Origin: Zafaria cholistanensis
GTDB taxonomy: Bacteria; Actinomycetota; Actinomycetes; Actinomycetales; Micrococcaceae
DNA: 64,000 nt
NCBI RefSeq assembly: GCF_008580665.1
Contig: NZ_BKDJ01000003.1
Location: 124,001-188,000, forward strand
Reading direction: 5' to 3'
The notes under the pieces were generated by a model. The model had not been told where the DNA came from, ran no database searches, and saw only the letters and a list, made by a program, of their open reading frames with translations. Position numbers and translations under genes: made by a program. Of this stretch, positions 25,755-34,089 are shown piece by piece (position 1 is the first letter of the stretch; every line of letters begins with the position of its first letter).

Positions 25755-27277
25755 GCGTTTTCCTTTGTCTTGACGGGTTCGGTGGCCGCGGCGGGCTGCC
25801 TGCGGGCCAGCAGGGACTTGAGGGCCGGCCAGACGGCCACGACGACGAAGACGAGCAGCAGGGAGAGGGAAATCGGCCGTCCGAAGACCCCGGACAGGTC
25901 GCCGTTGAACACCAGCAGCGACCGGCGCAGGTTGGCTTCCAAAAGCTCCCCGAGCACGAAGGCCAGCACCAGGGGGCCGGGCTCGAAGCCGAATTTCTTC
26001 ATCAGGTAGCCGACGATACCGAAGAAGACAACCAGACTCACGTCGAACATTGAATTGTTGATTGTGTAGGCGCCCAGCAGCGTGATCAGTGCGGTGATCG
26101 GGGCAAGGATGGCCGCCCGGACGCGCAGGATGCGCACGAACACCCCCACCAGCGGGATGGACATGATCAGCAGCAGGATGTTCCCGATGTACATCGAGTT
26201 CACCACGCCCCAGAACAGGTCCGGGTGCTGTTCGACCAGCTGCGGGCCGGGGGTGACACCCTGGATCAGCAGGGCCCCGAACATCAGCGCCATGGTGGCG
26301 TTGGCCGGAATGCCCAGCGTCAGCAGCGGGATGAAGGAGCTGGTGGCGGCCGCGTTGTTGGCCGTCTCCGGGGCGGCGACGCCTTCGACGGCCCCCTGGC
26401 CGAAGCGCTCCGGGTTCTTGGCCCGCTTCTTCTCCAGCGCGTACGCCGCCATCGAGGAGATGGTGGCGCCACCGCCGGGCAGGATTCCCAGGAAGAAGCC
26501 CAGGACCGAGCCGCGGCCGATTGCTCCGGAGGACTGCTTGAGATCCGCGCGCGAGGGCCAGACGTTGGCGACCTTGGCGGGAGCCTTGGCGGCACGGTGG
26601 CGCTCCTCCAGGTTGTAGAGGATCTCGCCAAGGCCGAACAGGCCCATGGCTACGGGCACGAAGTCGATGCCGTCGGCCAGGCTCATGTTTCCGAAGGTGA
26701 ACCGCTCGGTGCCCGTAAACACGTCGCGCCCGACGGTGGCCAGCAGCAGGCCGAAGGCCGCCGCGATCAGCGCCTTGGACTTGCTGCCGTTGCTGATGGT
26801 GGCCACCAGCAGGATGCCCAGCAGGGCCAGGGCGGCGTACTCCGGCGGACCGAAGTCCAGGGCAAAGCCGGCAACGAGCGGGGCCAGGAAGGTCAGCCCG
26901 ATGATCCCGACGGTGCCGCCGATGAACGAGCCGATCGCGGCGATGCCCAGCGCGGTGCCGGCCTTCCCCTGCTTGGCGAGCATGTAGCCGTCGAAGACCG
27001 TGACCACCGAGCTTGCCTCGCCGGGAAGGCGCAGCAGTACCGACGTGATGGTGCCGCCGTACTGGGCGCCGTAGAAGATGCCGGCAAGCATGATGATGGC
27101 CGTGACCGGTTCGACGCCGTAGGTCAGCGGCAGCAGGATGGCGATGGTCGCTGCCGGCCCGAGGCCCGGAAGCACGCCAATCAGCATGCCGATGACGACG
27201 CCCAGCAGGCAGTAGAGCAAGTTGGTGGGATCGAGGACGACGCCGAAGCCGTCCATCACCGGTTGCAGGAATTCCAT
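25751..27277 (-). CDS. tctA: Tripartite tricarboxylate transporter, large membrane subunit
   Basis: Large permease subunit of the binding-protein-dependent TTT family; 508 residues, about 11-12 membrane helices. Conserved family blocks are visible: VLPGLGPAATIAILLPLTYG, YGGTITSVLLRLPGEASSVV, ILPGGGATISS and TLGIPANATMALMFGALLIQG. It is encoded after tctC and tctB and before a coupled stress-protein gene. Substrate is probably an aldarate or a related di/tricarboxylate, judged from the surrounding catabolic genes. Confidence 0.94.
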   Translation of the reverse strand: MEFLQPVMDGFGVVLDPTNLLYCLLGVVIGMLIGVLPGLGPAATIAILLPLTYGVEPVTAIIMLAGIFYGAQYGGTITSVLLRLPGEASSVVTVFDGYMLAKQGKAGTALGIAAIGSFIGGTVGIIGLTFLAPLVAGFALDFGPPEYAALALLGILLVATISNGSKSKALIAAAFGLLLATVGRDVFTGTERFTFGNMSLADGIDFVPVAMGLFGLGEILYNLEERHRAAKAPAKVANVWPSRADLKQSSGAIGRGSVLGFFLGILPGGGATISSMAAYALEKKRAKNPERFGQGAVEGVAAPETANNAAATSSFIPLLTLGIPANATMALMFGALLIQGVTPGPQLVEQHPDLFWGVVNSMYIGNILLLIMSIPLVGVFVRILRVRAAILAPITALITLLGAYTINNSMFDVSLVVFFGIVGYLMKKFGFEPGPLVLAFVLGELLEANLRRSLLVFNGDLSGVFGRPISLSLLLVFVVVAVWPALKSLLARRQPAAATEPVKTKENA

Positions 27278-27295
27278 GGGGGAGCCTTTCGGGCC

Positions 27296-27832
27296 TTAGA
27301 ACAGGTGGGGGATGGTGGTCCCCAGAGCCAGGATGAAAATGGCGTAGAAGGCGGCCACAACGAGGGCGGAGTAGAGCAGCGCTGACCGCCACGTTTCGCC
27401 GCCGAGGTACTTCATCCAGACGATGCAGAGCAGCAGTGAGGGGATTTCAAAGCCGATGACGGGCATCAGCGCCACGAGCCCCACCAGGGTGGCGACGCCC
27501 AAGAGGACCAGCCAGGACAGACGCGAAAACTTTTCTCCCTCTCCGCCATGGCGGCCGATGAACATCTGTGACAGGCCGAGTGCCACAATGACGACGCCCA
27601 TGATGAACGGCCACATCCCCGGCTGGGGTTGGGCCGGTGAGCCCAACCCCAGCTGGAGGGACAAAACGATCCCGGCGGCGCCGAGCACGGTGGCCACCGC
27701 AGAGGATGCCAGGTTGGCGATGGGACCGGCGGACGGCGGAGCCTCCGCCTCCCACTTGGCGGCCAGCTCCTCGGGGGTCAGGTCCTCCTCGGGCTCGGGC
27801 AGCGCCCGGACAACGTTGGCAGTCTCATTCAT
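27296..27832 (-). CDS. tctB: Tripartite tricarboxylate transporter, small membrane subunit
   Basis: A 178-residue protein with a soluble acidic N-terminus (about 1-45) and four membrane helices: ATVLGAAGIVLSLQL, PFIMGVVIVALGLSQMFIG, LVLLGVATLVGLVALMPVIG and LLYSALVVAAFYAIFILAL. This matches TctB, the small permease partner of TctA. The ATG at 27832 has AGGAG seven bases upstream. It lies between tctC and tctA. Confidence 0.9.
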   Translation of the reverse strand: MNETANVVRALPEPEEDLTPEELAAKWEAEAPPSAGPIANLASSAVATVLGAAGIVLSLQLGLGSPAQPQPGMWPFIMGVVIVALGLSQMFIGRHGGEGEKFSRLSWLVLLGVATLVGLVALMPVIGFEIPSLLLCIVWMKYLGGETWRSALLYSALVVAAFYAIFILALGTTIPHLF

Positions 27833-27863
27833 GGTGGTGCTCCTGTGTGCTCGTCGCACTGGC

Positions 27864-28862
27864 TCAGTTCTGCTTCAGGGAGAGGCCGTACTTCTCGGTC
27901 AGTTCCTTGTACTTGGCGGCCAGGGCCGTCCATTCGGTGACGACTTCCTCGCCGGAGATCTCCCGCGGGGTCAGCAGGTTCTTCTCGTTGAACTCCTGGT
28001 ACGCCTCGGTCTTGAAGGTGTTCTCGAACGCCGTCTTCAGGCGGGCCTTGACGTCCTCGGGAGTGCCCTTCGGCGCCACGACCGCACGGTACTGCGACAC
28101 CGGGATGTCGTAGCCCTCCTCGGTGGCGGTGGGAACGTCCGGCAGGTACTGGTTGCGCTCGGTGGAGAAGACCACGATCGGCAGCAGCTTGCCGGCGTCG
28201 ATCTGCGCCTTGGCCTCGCCCAGCTGGACAGTGGCCAGTTGGACCTGGTTGCCCAGGACCGCCGTGACGGCCGGGGCTCCGGAATCGAAGGGCACCTCGG
28301 TGCCCTGGATGTTGGCCTGCTTGAGCAGCAGCGCCTGGGCCAGCTGCGAACCGGTGCCCACGCCCGTGGTGCCGAAGGCCAGGTTCTGGGCGGCGGTCAG
28401 GTCCTTGATGTTTTTGACGCCCGCCTTGGGGTTGGCGACCAGCACGTAGTCGTCCTGGGAGAGGCCGACGATGACGTCGACGTCCTCCAGGGTTACCGCC
28501 TCCGACTCGCCGACGGCGAGCGGGGTGATGGTGACGAGGGAGGCGTTCAGCGTGGCCAGCTCGTAGCCGTCGGCCGCCTTGCCCTGGACTTCCTTCAGGG
28601 CCAGGGCGCCGTTGGCGCCCGGCTTGTTGACCACCGGCATGGCCACACCGAGGTCCTGGGACGCTCCCTCGGACACCGCGCGGGCAATCAGGTCGGTTGA
28701 ACCGCCCGGGGCGGCGCCCACGGTGAGGTTGATCGGCTTGCTTGGGAAGGTCTCCCCGGCACCGTTGGAGCCGCTGACGTTGCCGCCGCAGGCACTCATG
28801 GCCAGCACGGCTGCTGCGGCTGCGGTGCCGAGCACCGTGCGGCGGGTGAAGATGTGCTTCAT
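27864..28862 (-). CDS. tctC: TTT substrate-binding lipoprotein (Bug family)
   Basis: Extracytoplasmic solute receptor of 332 residues that feeds TctAB. The N-terminus is a lipoprotein signal with lipobox MSAC at about residue 25. The mature part has the Bug-family fold: FPSKPINLTVGAAPGGSTDLIARAVS carries the two ligand-carboxylate loops, followed by VNKPGANGALALKEV and the second-loop region FGTTGVGTGSQLAQ. First gene of the minus-strand operon tctC-tctB-tctA-usp. Upstream lie a Crp-like site and a LysR-box candidate, with the LysR gene divergent. Confidence 0.93.
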   Translation of the reverse strand: MKHIFTRRTVLGTAAAAAVLAMSACGGNVSGSNGAGETFPSKPINLTVGAAPGGSTDLIARAVSEGASQDLGVAMPVVNKPGANGALALKEVQGKAADGYELATLNASLVTITPLAVGESEAVTLEDVDVIVGLSQDDYVLVANPKAGVKNIKDLTAAQNLAFGTTGVGTGSQLAQALLLKQANIQGTEVPFDSGAPAVTAVLGNQVQLATVQLGEAKAQIDAGKLLPIVVFSTERNQYLPDVPTATEEGYDIPVSQYRAVVAPKGTPEDVKARLKTAFENTFKTEAYQEFNEKNLLTPREISGEEVVTEWTALAAKYKELTEKYGLSLKQN

Positions 28863-28924
28863 GCGAATCCCCTATGTTGTGGGCCTTAAAGGTCTTGGGA
28901 CACCGCTGCGCCGGAGCTCCGGCG

Positions 28925-28940
28925 TGTGACTGTAATCACC
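28925..28940 (-). promoter_or_regulatory. Crp-like site upstream of tctC
   Basis: TGTGA, six bases, TCACC, one base from the Crp/GlxR consensus TGTGA-N6-TCACA. It is 62 bases upstream of the tctC start and 83 from the lysR start. A Crp-family regulator is encoded at 50456. Confidence 0.6.
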
Positions 28941-28974
28941 TGCGGGTCGCTAGAAGAGACTAGGAAGCAAGTAT

Positions 28975-28991
28975 GATGCATGTCCAAGCCC
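28975..28991 (-). promoter_or_regulatory. LysR-box candidate 2
   Basis: GATGCATGTCCAAGCCC; its reverse complement is identical to bases 29962-29978 on the other side of the LysR gene. It lies 33 bases before the lysR start and 112 before tctC, well placed for autorepression and control of the divergent transporter operon. Confidence 0.72.
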
Positions 28992-29023
28992 ATTACTGCA
29001 TTGACTGATACCGGGAGTGCATC

Positions 29024-29908
29024 ATGTATTCGCTTGACCAAGTCCGCAGCTTCATAGCGGTTGCGGAGGAACTGCACTTCGGCCGGGCGGCGGAACGGCT
29101 GAACATGACCCAGCCTCCCCTGAGCCGGCAGATCCAAAAGCTGGAGAAAGCCTTGGGCGTGGGGCTTCTTGAGCGCGACAACCGAAAGGTGGCCCTCACG
29201 GCGGCCGGCAGGGTCTTCCTGGAGGATGCCCGCCGCTTGGTGGTGCTTGCGGACCGGGCGCCTGCCGCCGCCCGGCGCATCGCGGCCGGGCGGTCCGGCA
29301 CCCTGCGCCTGGGGTTCACCGCAGCGAGCGGCTTCAGCCTGCTGGGAACCCTGTTGGACACCATCCAGGAGGTGCTGCCGGATGTCGACGTGGAACTGGA
29401 GGAATTGGTCACGGCGGAGCAGGTCCAAGCCCTTGCCGACGGGGATCTGGATCTGGGGCTTGCCCGCCCGCCCTTCGACACGGAAGCCTTCGCCTCCCGG
29501 CTCATGCTGACTGAGCGTTTCATGGTTGCGGTGCCCACGGGCCATCCTTTGGACCGCCTTTCCCGGCCCGTGCAACCGGAGGACCTGCGCGACGTGCCGC
29601 TGATCATGCACTCGCCCGTCAAGGCGCGCTATTTCTACGACATGGTGGTGCGCCTGGTGCCGATCGAGCACCGCAATGTGGTGCACACCGTCAGCCAGGT
29701 CCTGACCATGGTGGCCCTGGTCGCTTCCGGCCGGGGCATCGCCTTCGTTCCGGAATCGGCCCGGCTGCTGCGGGTGGAGGGCGTGTCCTACCTGGACCTC
29801 GCCGGGGCCGCGCGGGATGAGGTGGAACTGCATGTGCTGTGGCTGCGCACCTCCCGGAATCCCGCCCTGCACAGGCTCTTGGACGAGTTGGCCCTCGGGG
29901 CGGAGTAG
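29024..29908 (+). CDS. LysR-type regulator of the aldarate island
   Basis: A 294-residue LysR protein: winged HTH at residues 1-60 (LHFGRAAERLNMTQPPLSRQ) followed by a linker helix and a two-lobed effector domain (LRLGFTAASGFSLLGTLLDT, ASGRGIAFVPESA). It is divergent from tctCBA and followed by kdgD. Identical 17-base sequences flank the gene in opposite orientation, and a third related box precedes the dehydratase-like gene at 23739. The inducer is likely an aldarate or pathway intermediate. Confidence 0.93.
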   Translation: MYSLDQVRSFIAVAEELHFGRAAERLNMTQPPLSRQIQKLEKALGVGLLERDNRKVALTAAGRVFLEDARRLVVLADRAPAAARRIAAGRSGTLRLGFTAASGFSLLGTLLDTIQEVLPDVDVELEELVTAEQVQALADGDLDLGLARPPFDTEAFASRLMLTERFMVAVPTGHPLDRLSRPVQPEDLRDVPLIMHSPVKARYFYDMVVRLVPIEHRNVVHTVSQVLTMVALVASGRGIAFVPESARLLRVEGVSYLDLAGAARDEVELHVLWLRTSRNPALHRLLDELALGAE

Positions 29909-29961
29909 GCGCAGGCCGGGCAGGAAAGTGATGCCCATGGAGTATCAATCCATACAATTTG

Positions 29962-29978
29962 GGGCTTGGACATGCATC
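29962..29978 (+). promoter_or_regulatory. LysR-box candidate 3
   Basis: GGGCTTGGACATGCATC, exact inverted copy of 28975-28991, 72 bases before the kdgD start. Supports LysR activation of the kdgD operon. Confidence 0.72.
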
Positions 29979-30050
29979 GAATGGTGTTCCTATGGTGGTG
30001 GGTGAACCCACCGTCGGCCGCACGCGGCCACCGCTGAAAGGAAGAAGTCC

Positions 30051-31001
30051 GTGGCCCAGTACGCGCCCCAGGAACTTGCCGCCCGCCTGAAGGACGGCCT
30101 CCTGTCCTTCCCCGTCACTTCCTTCGACGCCCAGCTGGGCATCGACGAGGAGAACTACCGCCGGCACCTGGCCTGGCAGGCCAGCTTCGACGTGGCCGGC
30201 CTGTTCGCCGCCGGCGGGACCGGCGAGGGGTTCAGCCTGACCCCGGAAGAGTCCGCCCGCGTGGTCCGTATGGCGGTTGAGGAAGCAGGTGCCCGCGTTC
30301 CGGTGCTCGCCTCGGCCGGCGGTTCCACCCGCCAGGCCATCCAGAACGCTCAGGACGCTGAGGCAGCCGGCGCCGAGGGCCTGCTGCTGCTGCCGCCGTA
30401 CCTGACCGAGTGCGACCAGGCCGGCCTGCTGGAGCACGTCTCCGCCGTTTGCTCCGCCACCAGCATCGGCGTGATCGTCTACAACCGCGCCAACGCCATC
30501 TACTCCGCGGACACGGTCGCCCGGCTCGCCGAGCGCCACCCGAACTTCATCGGCTTCAAGGACGCGCTGGGCGACATCGAACACCTGACCAAGGTCTACG
30601 CCAAGAACGGCGACCGGCTCTTCTACCTCGGCGGTCTGCCGACCGCGGAAACCTTCGCCCTGCCGCTGCTGCAGCTGGGCATGAGCACCTACTCCTCGGC
30701 CATGTACAACTTCGTGCCGGAGTTCGCCCTCGAGTTCTACCGCGACGTGCGCAACCAGGACCGCGCCGCCGTCACCGAGAAGCTCAACCGCTTCGTCCTG
30801 CCCTACCTGGAAATCCGCGACCGCGCCAAGGGATACGGCGTTTCCATCGTCAAGGGTGGCCTGAAGGTGATCGGCCGCGACGCCGGTTCCGTTCGCCCGC
30901 CGCTGCAGGACCTCACCGAGCGGGACCTCCAGGACCTCTCGGCGCTGATCGATGCCGCCGGCGTGCGCCCGGCCTTCGCAGCACTGCCGCAGGGCGTCTA
31001 G
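30051..31001 (+). CDS. kdgD: 5-dehydro-4-deoxyglucarate dehydratase
   Basis: Converts 5-keto-4-deoxy-glucarate to 2-oxoglutarate semialdehyde with loss of water and CO2. The 316-residue DHDPS-like barrel has [18 protein letters not shown], the active-site tyrosine region [12 protein letters not shown], and the Schiff-base lysine in [11 protein letters not shown]. The GTG start follows AAAGGAAG. It receives product from the dehydratases encoded at 21542, 32740 and possibly 23739. A strong hairpin follows within the presumed operon. Confidence 0.93.
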   Translation: MAQYAPQELAARLKDGLLSFPVTSFDAQLGIDEENYRRHLAWQASFDVAGLFAAGGTGEGFSLTPEESARVVRMAVEEAGARVPVLASAGGSTRQAIQNAQDAEAAGAEGLLLLPPYLTECDQAGLLEHVSAVCSATSIGVIVYNRANAIYSADTVARLAERHPNFIGFKDALGDIEHLTKVYAKNGDRLFYLGGLPTAETFALPLLQLGMSTYSSAMYNFVPEFALEFYRDVRNQDRAAVTEKLNRFVLPYLEIRDRAKGYGVSIVKGGLKVIGRDAGSVRPPLQDLTERDLQDLSALIDAAGVRPAFAALPQGV

Positions 31002-31010
31002 GCCCTTCGC

Positions 31011-31045
31011 CCGGAGGAAGCGGATCCGGCATCCGCTTCCTCCGG
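31011..31045 (+). terminator. Hairpin between kdgD and the aldehyde dehydrogenase
   Basis: Perfect 15-base arms CCGGAGGAAGCGGAT and complement, loop of 5, ten bases after kdgD. The downstream genes are same-strand, so it probably tapers or stabilises the transcript. Confidence 0.7.
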
Positions 31046-31128
31046 CCATGGCATCCCGTCCCGCCGCCGCGGGGCACCAATACCCGGGGAAACGCCCCAC
31101 TGCCCCCACACCCCACGAGGAGCACCCG

Positions 31129-32730
31129 ATGCCCACCATGCAGGCAACACTGGCCGGCCACTCGATCATCGCCGGCCGGGAGGTCCCCGGAAACGGCGGG
31201 ACCGTCAACGGCTTCAACCCGGCCACCAACGCTGTCCTTGAGCCGGCCTACACCCTGATTGACCGCGAACAGCTCGCCGCCGCGACCACCGCGGCCGAGG
31301 AGGCCTTCGAATCCTTCAGCTCGCTGGACCCGGAGACCCACGCCGCGTTCCTGGAGAAGATCGCCGAAAACATTGAGGCCGTCGGCGCCGACCTCGTAGC
31401 CCGCGCCATGATCGAGACCGGCCTGCCCGAGGCCCGCCTGAACGGCGAACGCGCCCGCACCACCGGCCAGCTGCGCCTCTTCGCCGCCGTCGTGCGCCAG
31501 GGCGACCACCGCGGCGTGCGCATCGACCCGGCCCTGCCGGATCGCCAGCCCATGCCCCGTCCGGACATCCGCCAGCGCAAGGTCCCCCTGGGCCCGGTGG
31601 CCGTCTTCGGCGCAAGCAACTTCCCGCTGGCCTTCTCCACCGCCGGCGGCGACACCGCCTCCGCCCTGGCCGCCGGTTGCCCCGTGGTCTTCAAGGCACA
31701 CAACGCCCACCCGGGCACCAGCGAGATCGTCGGCCGTGCCATTGCCGACGCCGTGCGCGACCTGGGCCTGCACCCGGGCGTGTTCTCCCTGATCTACGGA
31801 CCCGGCTCCAGCATCGGCCAGGCCCTTGTCACCGACCCGCTCATCAAGGCCGTGGGCTTCACCGGCTCCCGCTCCGGCGGAACGGCGCTGGTCGCCGCCG
31901 CGGCGGCCCGGCCCGAACCGATCCCGGTCTACGCGGAGATGAGCTCCATCAACCCGGTGTTCTTCTTCGAGGGCGCGCTGGCCGGCGATGTGGACGTGCT
32001 GGCCCAGGCCTACGTCGGTTCCGTCACCGGCTCCAGCGGCCAGCTCTGCACCTCCCCGGGCCTGGTGTTCGTCCCCGCCGGGGAGGCCGGTGACGCGTTC
32101 GCCGCCGCCGTGAACCGCGCCCTGGCCCCGGCTGCCGGACAGACCATGCTGACCAAGGGCATCGCCGAGGCGTGGAGCGCCGGCGTCGCCGAACTCGGCG
32201 CGCAGGACGGCGTCGAAGTGGTGGCCCGCGGCGAGCAGGGCCCCACCGAGAACGCTCCCGCCCCGGCCGTCTTCGGCACGGACGTGCCGACCTTCCTGGA
32301 GAATGGAGTGCTCCACCAGGAGATCTTTGGCGCCGCATCCCTGATGGTCCGGTACACCTCCGCCACGGACCTGGTGGACGCCGCCCGCCGGCTCGAGGGC
32401 CAGCTGACCGCCACGCTGCACCTTACCGAGGCGGACCACGCCACCGTCGCCCCGCTGCTTCCGGTGCTGGAGCGCAAGGCCGGCCGCATCCTGGCCAACG
32501 GCTGGCCGACCGGTGTCGAGGTGGGCCACGCCATGGTCCACGGCGGGCCCTTCCCGGCTACCTCGGACACCCGCACCACCTCGGTCGGCACCCTGGCGAT
32601 CGAGCGGTTCCTGCGTCCGGTCGCCTACCAGAACATCCCGGACGGCCTGCTGCCGGTGCCGCTGCGCGAGGCCAACCCCTGGCACCTCAACCGCCGCATC
32701 GACGGCACGATTATCCTCGCAGGAGAATAG
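31129..32730 (+). CDS. 2,5-dioxovalerate (2-oxoglutarate semialdehyde) dehydrogenase
   Basis: Oxidises the KdgD product to 2-oxoglutarate, ending the pathway in the TCA cycle. The 533-residue ALDH-superfamily protein has GPVAVFGASNFPLAFSTAGG, the catalytic Glu in YAEMSSINPVFFFEGAL, and the nucleophile Cys in SSGQLCTSPGLVF. The E-M-S-S-I-N-P form and GQLCT are typical of the sugar-acid semialdehyde dehydrogenase branch. ATG 31129 follows GAGGAG; longer in-frame starts would read through the hairpin. gudD follows after 9 bases. Confidence 0.92.
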   Translation: MPTMQATLAGHSIIAGREVPGNGGTVNGFNPATNAVLEPAYTLIDREQLAAATTAAEEAFESFSSLDPETHAAFLEKIAENIEAVGADLVARAMIETGLPEARLNGERARTTGQLRLFAAVVRQGDHRGVRIDPALPDRQPMPRPDIRQRKVPLGPVAVFGASNFPLAFSTAGGDTASALAAGCPVVFKAHNAHPGTSEIVGRAIADAVRDLGLHPGVFSLIYGPGSSIGQALVTDPLIKAVGFTGSRSGGTALVAAAAARPEPIPVYAEMSSINPVFFFEGALAGDVDVLAQAYVGSVTGSSGQLCTSPGLVFVPAGEAGDAFAAAVNRALAPAAGQTMLTKGIAEAWSAGVAELGAQDGVEVVARGEQGPTENAPAPAVFGTDVPTFLENGVLHQEIFGAASLMVRYTSATDLVDAARRLEGQLTATLHLTEADHATVAPLLPVLERKAGRILANGWPTGVEVGHAMVHGGPFPATSDTRTTSVGTLAIERFLRPVAYQNIPDGLLPVPLREANPWHLNRRIDGTIILAGE

Positions 32731-32739
32731 GCACCCATC

Positions 32740-34068
32740 ATGACCCACCAGCCCACCATTGCCCGCGTGGAAGTCGTCCCGGTCGCCGGCCACGACTCCA
32801 TGCTGCTGAACCTTTCCGGGGCCCACGGCCCGTTCTTCACCCGCAACATTGCCATCGTGACCGACTCCGAGGGCCGCACCGGCCTCGGCGAGGTTCCCGG
32901 CGGGGAAAAGATCCGCTCCACCATCGAGGAGGCCGGGACGCTCCTGGCCGGCCAGCCGGTCGCCCGCTTCCGCAGCCTGCTGCGCGAGGTCGCCACCGCC
33001 TTCGCCGACCGGGACTCCGGCGGGCGCGGCCTGCAGACCTTCGACCTGCGCACCACCGTGCACGCTGTCACCGCCATCGAGTCCGCACTGCTGGACCTGC
33101 ACGGCCAGTTCCTGGGCGTTCCCGTCGCGGAGCTGCTCGGCGACGGCCAGCAGCGCGACGCCGTGCCGATGCTCGGCTACCTTTTCTACGTGGGCAACCC
33201 GGACGCCACGGACCTGCCCTACCTGCGCGAGCCCAACGGCGCCGACGCCTGGGAACGCGTCCGCCGCGAGGAGGCCATGACTCCGGAGGCCGTGGTCCGC
33301 CTGGCCGAGGCCGCGCAGGCCCGCTACGGCTTCCAGGACTTCAAGCTCAAGGGCGGGGTGCAGGCCGGGGACCTGGAGGTGGACGCCGTCACTGCGCTCA
33401 AGGAGCGCTTCCCGGACGCGCGCATCACGCTGGACCCCAACGGCGGCTGGCTGCTCGAGGACGCCATTAGGCTGGGCAGGCGCATGCGCGGGGTGGTCGC
33501 CTATGCCGAGGACCCGTGCGGGGCGGAAGGCAAGTTCTCCGGCCGCGAGGTGGTTTCCGAGTTCAAGCGCGCCACCGGCCTGCAGACGGCCACCAACATG
33601 ATCGCGACCGACTGGCGCGAGATGGCCCACGCGGTGCGCACCAACGCCGTGGATATTCCGCTGGCCGATCCGCACTTCTGGACCATGGCCGGCTCCGTCC
33701 GCGTGGCGCAGCTGTGCAACGAGTTCGGGCTGACCTGGGGATCGCACTCCAATAACCACTTCGACATCTCCCTGGCCATGTTCACGCACGTGGGCGCCGC
33801 GGCCCCGGGCGAGATCACGGCCCTGGACACGCACTGGATCTGGCAGGACGGCCAGGGCCTCACCCGGGACCCGCTGCTGATCCGCGACGGCGAGATCAAG
33901 GTCCCCACCGCGCCGGGCCTGGGCATCGAACTGGACCGGGAACGCGTCGAGGCCGCGCACCAGCTCTACCTCGAGCACGGCCTGGGGGCCCGCGACGATG
34001 CCGCATCGATGCAGTACCTGATCCCCGGCTGGGAGTTCGACCCCAAGCGCCCGTGCCTCGTTCGATGA
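32740..34068 (+). CDS. gudD: Glucarate dehydratase
   Basis: Dehydrates D-glucarate (and L-idarate) to 5-keto-4-deoxy-glucarate. The 442-residue enolase-superfamily protein shows KLK in FQDFKLKGG, metal ligands in LDPNGGW, AEDPCG and TNM, and the catalytic His in [20 protein letters not shown], followed by LDTHWIWQ and [12 protein letters not shown]. These match E. coli GudD closely from memory. It sits last in the kdgD-dehydrogenase-gudD group, with an AEC carrier 21 bases downstream. Confidence 0.95.
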   Translation: MTHQPTIARVEVVPVAGHDSMLLNLSGAHGPFFTRNIAIVTDSEGRTGLGEVPGGEKIRSTIEEAGTLLAGQPVARFRSLLREVATAFADRDSGGRGLQTFDLRTTVHAVTAIESALLDLHGQFLGVPVAELLGDGQQRDAVPMLGYLFYVGNPDATDLPYLREPNGADAWERVRREEAMTPEAVVRLAEAAQARYGFQDFKLKGGVQAGDLEVDAVTALKERFPDARITLDPNGGWLLEDAIRLGRRMRGVVAYAEDPCGAEGKFSGREVVSEFKRATGLQTATNMIATDWREMAHAVRTNAVDIPLADPHFWTMAGSVRVAQLCNEFGLTWGSHSNNHFDISLAMFTHVGAAAPGEITALDTHWIWQDGQGLTRDPLLIRDGEIKVPTAPGLGIELDRERVEAAHQLYLEHGLGARDDAASMQYLIPGWEFDPKRPCLVR

Positions 34069-34089
34069 CGGACAGGGAGCGCTAGGCCG

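Noticed and set aside
25350-27392. A single long minus-strand frame joining Usp to sequence across tctA
   Set aside because: Only the last 134 codons are protein-like (Usp); the rest is out of frame with tctA, which is complete. The ATGA overlap explains the arrangement.
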